From contig JAUWKC010000110.1 in the NCBI GenBank assembly GCA_030607345.1, positions 1 to 6,207 of the forward strand: a stretch of 6,207 bases of DNA. The letters run 5' to 3'. The DNA comes from Planctomycetota bacterium. Its GTDB lineage: Bacteria; Planctomycetota; Phycisphaerae; Sedimentisphaerales; SG8-4. The number at the start of each line of letters is the position of its first letter. Positions within the stretch are counted from its first letter, which is position 1. The notes below the pieces were generated by a model. It was not told the origin of the DNA. It saw only the letters and a program-made list of their open reading frames with translations, and did no database searches. Positions 1 through 5,631 of this stretch are shown here, piece by piece. Made by a program: the position numbers and the translations under genes.

Positions 1-114
1 AGAATTGAGAAATCAAAGAAGTAAAAAGGTAAAAAATAATATTAAATAAGACAATCTCGGCTCTCATACTCAATTAAGAAGGGAAGAAAACGAAAAATTT
101 GAACTAATAAATGC

Positions 115-129
115 AAAACAAAGCCAATT
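115..129. repeat. 15-base direct repeat, copy 1
   Basis: The sequence AAAACAAAGCCAATT occurs here and again at 206-220 in the same orientation, with starts 91 bases apart. On the minus strand it reads AATTGGCTTTGTTTT. Both copies lie in the A+T-rich stretch after the terminal gene. The function is unknown; it may be chance in a low-complexity region, a trace of duplication, or a protein-binding site. Confidence 0.5.
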
Positions 130-205
130 TCCGAAGAGATAATAACGACTGTAACCACAGCTCTAACAAGCCCTTACGAACACAAACCACCCCTGGAGGC
201 CCCAA

Positions 206-220
206 AAAACAAAGCCAATT
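206..220. repeat. 15-base direct repeat, copy 2
   Basis: This is the second exact copy of AAAACAAAGCCAATT, 38 bases beyond the stop codon of the 862-residue gene. Bases on both sides differ from copy 1 after one or two positions, so the repeat is short and sharply bounded. Confidence 0.5.
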
Positions 221-258
221 CAAACCCACCGTTCCTGCGGATAACCCTTAAAGCTTTT

Positions 259-2847
259 TCACCTGGGCCGATAAGCTCCGGTGGTGTCATAAGAGACATA
301 CTCCACCAGGGCTTCGAGCCCCCCCCCGCCGCCGAACTGGATATAGGCGTCGCGCGGTGTTCGGTATTCGCAGCGTCGTGTTCCGATGAGCTTGCCGTCA
401 CGATATATCTGAACAACGCGGTCAGCGCGAACAGCCACGCGGTACGTGTGCATATCATCGGTGTTATCCATGCCTTCGGCGACCGGCGTGAACTGCTCGA
501 AGTCCAGCAGCGCCGAGCCAACCACGAAACCTTCGTACCAGTAAACGCCGGCATCGGTAATAGAGACTGCGTAACGTGCGGCGGCTCCGTCGTAAAGCTC
601 AATGTCGACACCGCGTCGGTTGGCCGAGCCTTTCAAAACCTGTGCTCTAATCTCGGCGGTAAAGCCCTTTTGGTGGTCGACGGCGATAAAAGGTTCGGAG
701 TCGTCGCTCCTCAGATAGAATCCTCTGCCGTCTTTGATTGTTATTTTCAGCAGTTTTCCCGGGGACCGGCCCTGCGGGTTCGAGACCCATTTGCAGTCCG
801 CCGACATCTGCTTTGGCTTGTAGCTGTTTGGCAGCTTGGTCCTGCCCGGCAGACGTTGCGACTGCGGCTCCGGCGGTGTGGGCGGCGCAGCGGGCGGCGG
901 TGTCTGGAGCCACTTGAGGTTGAAGGCATAATGCTGCCTGCTGCTGAGCAGATGAATAAGACCATCGGCGCTCTGGCAAACCGCAAGATAACCCGACGCT
1001 TCGCTTTGGTAAGCGTCCATCGTGATAAGATGGCCGTCCATAGTCTCGATGTCTTTGGCGGGACCATCGGTTGTTATCAGGCGCCGGCAGGGCCAGGTTT
1101 TACCTTCGTCGGTTGAGACGGCGCCGAACAGGCCTGAGATTGAGTGCTTACCGCCTGAGGCGTCGGCAACCATAATTCTTTTGCAAAAGGATGCGAAGAA
1201 CAAAGGTCCCTCGCTGAGCCTCAGCAGAACGGCTCTTTGTCCCCAACTGATGGGCTGGAACTGGCTTGGATAGTGCTGCCAGGACTTACCCATATCGTCG
1301 GAAATGCTCATCGGCGTTTTCCCGTCTATGTTTCTCTCTCGTCCGAAAGCAAGGAGTCGGCCGTCGTTCAACTGGGCGACGCAGGCGTGCTTTCCTCTGA
1401 TGCTGCCCGCCGACTTATACCAGCTAAGTCCCTTGTCGGTGCTTATCCAGACAACGTTCGGGCCTTTGTCGCAGGAAATGACATAGAAGCCCTGTTTTGT
1501 CTGGAACACGGACTCGACAGGCATTCGGCTTTGCCCGTGGTCGGCGATAATGTGCGGCGCCGACCAGGAGGCGCCGTTGTCTTTTGACGTGCGCATAACC
1601 ATAGCGACGTTTCTAATCTGCGGGGCAAGTCCGTTGAAGTGATAGATGGTGTTTTCTCCGTCGAACCATAGTGCGTGTCCGTGGTCGTTTCGGTCGGGAG
1701 CGTCCCAGAAAAGAGATGCAGGCTCCCAGAGGTCATTTCCGCAGCGTAGTCGGCTGGCGGCGACGGCGAGCTCACGCCCGGATTCACCGATGCAGGTGTG
1801 CCAGATGGCTAACAGGTCGCCGTTGGGACATTCGGCGACGGATACGAAGTGGTTGTGTTTGGCGTATAACGGTCCCCTGTTGCCGGGCGGCATAATGATG
1901 AACTTTCGGACGCCGTAGAAATAAGGTTTTTCCGAGTTGCCGCCGCGGTCGATGTCAGGGGGTACGTTCTGAGTCACGTCGATTTGATAAGGCTGGGGTG
2001 AAGCTTTCGGCAGCAGCCGGCCCTCAGGCATTTGGCCTATGACGACGCGAAAACCTATGAGTGAATGCTTATCTTCAGGCGTTGTGCCGAGTCGGTTGGC
2101 GCTTCGCAGATAATACGGTTCGGTGGAGTGGCTGCCGCCGCGAGTGACGCGGAAGTTTCCGGCGACGCGACCGACGGGGTCGGTTTGCTTGTCGGGCAGG
2201 TATGGTCCGTACCAATCGTAGCACCACTGCTCGACGTTGCCGTGCATATCATAGAGGCCCCAGGCGTTGGGCGTGGTTTGGCCCACTTTTAGTACGCCGT
2301 CATTTTTTTCGAGGAACTGCTGCGGCAGGGTATTTCCTGTGTGGAATGGTGTGGTGGTTCCAGCTCGGCAGGCATATTCCCATTCGGCTTCGGTAGGCAG
2401 TCGGCAGGGCAGGTGCTCTTTGTCGGAAAGCCACGCGCAAAAGGCCTGAGCATCGTACCAGTTAACATTTACGACGGCCTCGTCGTCTTGGGCGGCGCCT
2501 CGCAATTTTCTGTGCTCGGGGTCAAAAAGCTCGTATTGGAAGTTTGTCACGTCGCAGACGCCCATATAAAAAGGCCGGCTAATCCTGACGGTGTGCTTCG
2601 GATGCTCGTCGACGTCGCCCTGCGGATTCGTACCTCGTGATTCTGTTAATTCAACGGGCAGCGGGTTGCCTTCGAAGCCCATCTCGAATGTGCCGGGCTT
2701 AATACGAACGAAGTTCATACCGATAAAGTTGGAATACTCATCCGTCGCCGGCATCCGAGCGGACTGTGCCGGCTGTGCCAAAGCGAGTACCGCTGCCGGC
2801 ACACAACTCAGTACAAATAATTTTTTTGTCAACGTTGTTCGAATCAT
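259..2847 (-). CDS. Exported SUMF1 (FGE-like) / BNR propeller protein with C-terminal LamG-like domain
   Basis: This is an 862-residue exported protein of unknown substrate. Residues 1 to about 30 form a Sec signal peptide: a basic start (MIRTTLTKK), a hydrophobic core and a likely cut after AQS. Residues 40-270 form an FGE-sulfatase/SUMF1 domain: KPGTFEMG, RLPTEAEWEYACRAG (149-163), GLYDMHGNVEQWC (197-209), RVTRGG (233-238) and GFRVV (265-269). The segment after RVTRGG (SHSTEPYYLRSANR) has no cysteine, so formylglycine-forming activity is not expected. Residues about 320-645 are a sialidase-like propeller with PNGDLLAIW and four Asp boxes (SKDNGASW 421, STDKGLSW 469, SDDMGKSW 516, STDEGKTW 578). 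No complete sialidase active site is evident. A proline-rich linker (649-665) leads to a LamG/concanavalin-like domain (about 680-855) with HTYRVAVRADRVVQIYRDGK. The ATG at 2847 was chosen over an in-frame GTG at 2886 because AAAAGGAG precedes it and the signal peptide then starts cleanly. It lies 66 bases after its paralog and is probably co-transcribed with it. Confidence 0.9.
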   Translation of the reverse strand: MIRTTLTKKLFVLSCVPAAVLALAQPAQSARMPATDEYSNFIGMNFVRIKPGTFEMGFEGNPLPVELTESRGTNPQGDVDEHPKHTVRISRPFYMGVCDVTNFQYELFDPEHRKLRGAAQDDEAVVNVNWYDAQAFCAWLSDKEHLPCRLPTEAEWEYACRAGTTTPFHTGNTLPQQFLEKNDGVLKVGQTTPNAWGLYDMHGNVEQWCYDWYGPYLPDKQTDPVGRVAGNFRVTRGGSHSTEPYYLRSANRLGTTPEDKHSLIGFRVVIGQMPEGRLLPKASPQPYQIDVTQNVPPDIDRGGNSEKPYFYGVRKFIIMPPGNRGPLYAKHNHFVSVAECPNGDLLAIWHTCIGESGRELAVAASRLRCGNDLWEPASLFWDAPDRNDHGHALWFDGENTIYHFNGLAPQIRNVAMVMRTSKDNGASWSAPHIIADHGQSRMPVESVFQTKQGFYVISCDKGPNVVWISTDKGLSWYKSAGSIRGKHACVAQLNDGRLLAFGRERNIDGKTPMSISDDMGKSWQHYPSQFQPISWGQRAVLLRLSEGPLFFASFCKRIMVADASGGKHSISGLFGAVSTDEGKTWPCRRLITTDGPAKDIETMDGHLITMDAYQSEASGYLAVCQSADGLIHLLSSRQHYAFNLKWLQTPPPAAPPTPPEPQSQRLPGRTKLPNSYKPKQMSADCKWVSNPQGRSPGKLLKITIKDGRGFYLRSDDSEPFIAVDHQKGFTAEIRAQVLKGSANRRGVDIELYDGAAARYAVSITDAGVYWYEGFVVGSALLDFEQFTPVAEGMDNTDDMHTYRVAVRADRVVQIYRDGKLIGTRRCEYRTPRDAYIQFGGGGGLEALVEYVSYDTTGAYRPR
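319..327 (-). repeat. G9 homopolymer within a coding region
   Basis: The coding strand has nine consecutive G, encoding Gly841-Gly843 of the 862-residue protein, 20 codons before its end. It follows two GGC codons, so the protein has five glycines in a row. Runs of this length are prone to replication or transcription slippage. Loss of one G would read into a frame that stays open to a stop at 174-176; gain of one G would end at a TGA about ten codons later. Confidence 0.8.
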
Positions 2848-2858
2848 AAGACTTACAG

Positions 2859-2866
2859 CTCCTTTT
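2859..2866 (-). promoter_or_regulatory. Ribosome-binding site deciding the start of the 862-residue gene
   Basis: AAAAGGAG lies 11 bases before the ATG at 2847. A second, weaker purine run (AAAGGA) lies just upstream of it. The in-frame GTG at 2886 would place this site inside the coding region, so the ATG is preferred. Confidence 0.7.
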
Positions 2867-2913
2867 GTCCTTTGTAATCTCACCACTGGGGCGTTTGTGC
2901 AATTCGGCCTGCG

Positions 2914-5397
2914 CTATTTACCTGCGTTCTGATTCATAGAATAGCTGAGCAATTTATTATTATGCCATCGTGACGTCGCTTTTACTCTTGCGTCTGCGGT
3001 CCACAGCATCAGGATGTCGACGCCGTCTGCTGTGTAGTGCCACTGCCATTTCCCGGTACCGTCAGGATTCCAATAGGTTTCGGTGCCGACCCTGTCGCCG
3101 GCGCGGTAATTAACCTGCCACTTTTTCTGGCCGGTCGGGTAGTACCAGGTTTCTTTTCCGTGCAGGACAAGCCTGCCGTCCCGGCTGATACCGGCGCCGT
3201 ATGTGACTTTGGTTTTGCCGCTGGGGTAATCCTCGTGATATTGCTTTACGGCACCGGGTCGAACGACTGTGCGGTCTGTCGGTGTGGGTGTGCCGCCTCG
3301 CCGGAGAATCCAGGCTTCATTCATTTCTATGTGAAGTTCCGGGTTGTTGTGCGAGGTAACCAGATGAATGAGGCCGTTGGCGGTTTGTGCAACGCCGACG
3401 TAGCCTACCGTTCTGACCAGGACGGGCTTTGCATCTTCGTCGAGTAACTGGTCGGCGTGGAGCTTTCTGATTTGCCAGGTTTTACCGTTATCGTCACTCA
3501 GTCCGGCATAGGCGCCGGGTCCTTCGAAACCGGTCACATTCGGGTCTCTTGACCAATTGAAGTTACTTGCATAGAAGAGACGGCCGCTTTGGAGTTTGAG
3601 CATAGCGGGGTACTGTCCGCCGCCCTGGCCCGGCACGGGCGAGCGGGTGACGCTCCAGGTCCTGCCCCAGTCGGTCGATACGTTTTTCGGGGCATAGCCG
3701 TCGATAGTTCTGTTCCTGGTTGCGTATGCAAGTATGGAATTGTCGTCGAGCACAACGAAAGTGGAGTGTAGTCCGAAGGTCCTGCCGCCGGTATCGAACC
3801 AGGTTTTTCCGTTGTTTTTTCCGGCCCAGAGTCCGCAGGTTGAGCCCCAGCCGTCAAAGGCTACGTATATGGTTCCATCGGGACCTCTGAAGGCGGCGTT
3901 GATAGGCTGGCGTCTGCCGTATCCTCCCGGTCGGCTTTCAAAAACGGGAAATTGTATCGGGCCCCAGGTAGCTCCGTTATCTGTCGAGGTTGTCCACTGA
4001 AATGGGTAGCCGCCCGTGAGGTGCGCACAGCCCCAGCCGAGCCAGATTGTGCCGGCGTCGTTCCAGATAAACGGACTGGCGTCGTTGGTATCGAGAAAAT
4101 CGGGCCAGACGGAGGGTATATCCCATCGGCTGCTGCCGTGTCGGAGGCGGACCACGAGTATGGAAAGGTCCGGGTCGCTTTCGATGAAGCCGTTGTAATA
4201 GACGGCAAGGAGGTCGCCGTTCGGCAGGGCCAGTAGGGCGCCGTTGTGCTGGTTCGTACCGAGGCCGGGCGGCAGGCCGATTTTCCAGCCAGCGCTTACC
4301 ATTTTTTCTTCGGTCAATCGAAGCAGGATTGGACGGGTTCTGTAATATGGCTTTTTCGGGTCCGGCCCTTTTTTAATATCGACGGGTTTCTGCTTGACGC
4401 ATTGCTGGAAGAAAGGCGGTTGAAAGCGGGTGGGTTTTGTTTGGGGCATCGGGGCCTGTACGACGCGGAAGCCGATAGAGTGCCAGCCGCCCACCATACC
4501 TTTGGCCCGGTACGGCGAGGTATATTGCCGACCGGGCGGCAAAGGCGGGTTGATGCATCTGGTCTGTTTGGCCTGATACTCGGGGCTCGGCGGCGCGAAA
4601 GAGGGAGCTACTGAGGCGCGATTAGCCGAGCGTTTGTAGAATGGACTCAGGCCATGTGCCCAGGCATCGTAATCCCTGCCAAAATAGAAGCTCATTGTGG
4701 AAGCATCGAGTACATCCAGGCCGCCGCCGCGAACCACTTTCATCCAGCCGAACTCCGGGCCCACAGGGTCTGTCTGCGGGTCCTCCGGATAATGGCCGTA
4801 CCAGTCGAGACACCATTCCAGCGGGCCTGTGTGCATATTTTTCAATCCCCACGGATTGGCGGTCTCGTGCTCCGGCGGGTTGAAACCACAAGAGAATGGA
4901 GTTTGTGTACCTGCGCGGCAGGCATATTCCCATTCGGCCTCGGTCGGGAGTCGGTATTGTGCGTTTTGTTTTGAGCTGAGCCATTTGCAAAAGGCAATGG
5001 TATCGTACCAGCTTACCGCCGAGACATAGGGATGGTGGTCAAGTCGCGCCTTGAAGCCCGGAAAGTCGGGCCTGAAGTTTCTGTACTGCTCGAGCGTCAC
5101 CTCAGTTTCTGACATATAGAACGGTCTTGTTATTGTCACTTTATGTGTGGGCGTTTCGTCATAGTCGCCGTTTTTGAGGCGCGGCCGGCTCTGGCCATTG
5201 ATTGCGACCAAATCGTCGGGCAAGGGCGTGCTGTCGGCGCCCATGATGAACGTGCCCGGCTCGATGCGGAGCATCTTGATACCGATGGAGTTTGTGAATT
5301 CGGCTTTTTGTGTGCTTTGGGCACAGGCTGCTTTGTCGGCCGGTTGAGACAGTATCAGCACGGCCGATACAACGATTGAGCATAGTGTGTTTTTCAT
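2914..5397 (-). CDS. Exported SUMF1 (FGE-like) / BNR propeller protein with C-terminal YwqK/MORN_2-like repeats
   Basis: This is an 827-residue exported protein, a paralog of the 862-residue gene that follows. Residues 1-27 are a signal peptide (MKNTLCSIVVSAVLILSQPA, likely cut after ACA). Residues 35-315 are a divergent SUMF1 domain: EPGTFIMG, RLPTEAEWEYACRAG (149-163), WGLKNMHTGPLEWCLDWYG (183-201), VVRGG (221-225) and GFRVV (309-313). The usual HGNV is replaced by HTGPL, and about 56 extra residues lie between RGG and GFRVV, rich in Pro, Tyr and Arg near 264-300. The catalytic cysteine pair of true FGE is absent. Residues about 350-690 are a sialidase-like propeller with LPNGDLLAVYY, three good Asp boxes (STDNGATW 471, STDWGRTW 574, SDDNGKTW 634) and one degraded (GKNNGKTW 526). 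Residues about 716-815 carry YwqK/MORN_2-like repeats (DYPSGK, YYPTGQ, YWNPDG). The ATG at 5397 was preferred to in-frame ATGs at 5406 and 5418 because AAAAAGGA lies eight bases before it. The substrate is unknown. Confidence 0.9.
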   Translation of the reverse strand: MKNTLCSIVVSAVLILSQPADKAACAQSTQKAEFTNSIGIKMLRIEPGTFIMGADSTPLPDDLVAINGQSRPRLKNGDYDETPTHKVTITRPFYMSETEVTLEQYRNFRPDFPGFKARLDHHPYVSAVSWYDTIAFCKWLSSKQNAQYRLPTEAEWEYACRAGTQTPFSCGFNPPEHETANPWGLKNMHTGPLEWCLDWYGHYPEDPQTDPVGPEFGWMKVVRGGGLDVLDASTMSFYFGRDYDAWAHGLSPFYKRSANRASVAPSFAPPSPEYQAKQTRCINPPLPPGRQYTSPYRAKGMVGGWHSIGFRVVQAPMPQTKPTRFQPPFFQQCVKQKPVDIKKGPDPKKPYYRTRPILLRLTEEKMVSAGWKIGLPPGLGTNQHNGALLALPNGDLLAVYYNGFIESDPDLSILVVRLRHGSSRWDIPSVWPDFLDTNDASPFIWNDAGTIWLGWGCAHLTGGYPFQWTTSTDNGATWGPIQFPVFESRPGGYGRRQPINAAFRGPDGTIYVAFDGWGSTCGLWAGKNNGKTWFDTGGRTFGLHSTFVVLDDNSILAYATRNRTIDGYAPKNVSTDWGRTWSVTRSPVPGQGGGQYPAMLKLQSGRLFYASNFNWSRDPNVTGFEGPGAYAGLSDDNGKTWQIRKLHADQLLDEDAKPVLVRTVGYVGVAQTANGLIHLVTSHNNPELHIEMNEAWILRRGGTPTPTDRTVVRPGAVKQYHEDYPSGKTKVTYGAGISRDGRLVLHGKETWYYPTGQKKWQVNYRAGDRVGTETYWNPDGTGKWQWHYTADGVDILMLWTADARVKATSRWHNNKLLSYSMNQNAGK

Positions 5398-5405
5398 TGC
5401 AGGCA

Positions 5406-5413
5406 TCCTTTTT
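5406..5413 (-). promoter_or_regulatory. Ribosome-binding site deciding the start of the 827-residue gene
   Basis: AAAAAGGA lies eight bases before the ATG at 5397. The two upstream in-frame ATGs (5418 and 5406) would overlap this site; the one at 5418 is preceded only by a weak GCGAG. Starting at 5397 also gives a compact signal peptide. Confidence 0.65.
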
Positions 5414-5481
5414 CGCATCTCGCAATTCGATTCATGAATTTTGCGGCTTATCGGAAAATGAGCATCCGAACGGCTTTTTCA

Positions 5482-5506
5482 ACCTGAGTTCTTTCACTGT
5501 TCAGGT
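5482..5506 (-). promoter_or_regulatory. Inverted repeat at the predicted 5' end of the transcript
   Basis: On the minus strand ACCTGA is followed 13 bases later by TCAGGT, giving a perfect six-base-pair stem. The predicted transcription start from the -10 box at 5513-5518 falls at or next to the first base of the stem, so the mRNA would begin with this hairpin. It could be a stabilising 5' hairpin or, as DNA, an operator half-site pair. It is not followed by a U-run and is not a terminator. A stem this short can occur by chance. Confidence 0.3.
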
Positions 5507-5512
5507 CAGCCG

Positions 5513-5518
5513 ATTATA
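5513..5518 (-). promoter_or_regulatory. Candidate sigma-70 -10 box for the two-gene unit
   Basis: The minus strand carries a perfect TATAAT in the gap upstream of the 827-residue gene. The predicted start near 5506 would leave a leader of about 109 bases before the ATG at 5397. The bases 16-18 upstream (around CTGGTCG) match the TTGACA -35 consensus poorly, so the promoter may be activator-dependent or the match fortuitous. The rest of the 5398-5631 gap contains no supported gene; a 32-codon frame at 5501-5599 lacks a ribosome-binding site. Confidence 0.4.
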
Positions 5519-5631
5519 GCGAGCGTGGCTGGAACGACCAGGGATTTTTGGGCAGACATCAGGCAGGTCGGCCTTATGTGAAAGGCATAACAGCACCATC
5601 ACCGGCCCAGGCTCGCCACAGTCAGCATGTT

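Larger units (their letters stand above)
1..258. other. A+T-rich non-coding stretch downstream of the last gene
   Basis: This stretch follows the stop codon of the 862-residue gene. By direct count the first 120 bases are about 26% G+C and the first 180 about 31%, against roughly 52-75% in coding lines I counted. The strand is strongly skewed: the plus strand is rich in A, so the transcript of the upstream genes would be rich in U. I see no reading frame with a ribosome-binding site on either strand and no RNA gene. I looked for a rho-independent terminator after the stop codon and found no GC-rich stem followed directly by a U-run, so transcription may end by another mechanism or further downstream. 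The only structure is a 15-base direct repeat, listed separately. Confidence 0.6.

Noticed and set aside
174..611. 145-codon minus-strand frame overlapping the end of the 862-residue gene
   Set aside because: It overlaps the real coding region in another frame, lacks a ribosome-binding site and shows no domain; it matters only as the frame reached by loss of one G in the G9 run.
448..1116. 222-codon plus-strand frame
   Set aside because: It lies wholly antisense to the 862-residue gene, has no recognisable domain and is typical of the open antisense frames in G+C-rich genes.
2821..2827. Seven-T run (A7 on the coding strand) in the signal-peptide region of the 862-residue gene
   Set aside because: It encodes an ordinary Lys-Lys pair of a signal peptide, and a seven-base A run is too common to claim as a phase-variation site.
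2366..4938. Identical 23-base segment at 2366-2388 and 4916-4938
   Set aside because: It encodes part of the conserved RLPTEAEWEYACRAG motif of the SUMF1 domain in both paralogs, so shared ancestry and strong protein constraint explain it.
5574..5589. GCCTT-TCACAT-AAGGC inverted repeat after the membrane-protein gene, considered as a terminator
   Set aside because: The stem has only five base pairs and is not followed by a U-run on the transcript strand.
5501..5599. 32-residue minus-strand frame (MVLLCLSHKADLP...) in the gap between genes
   Set aside because: It has no ribosome-binding site, overlaps the predicted promoter, and is not obviously hydrophobic or conserved enough to be called a leader or toxin peptide.
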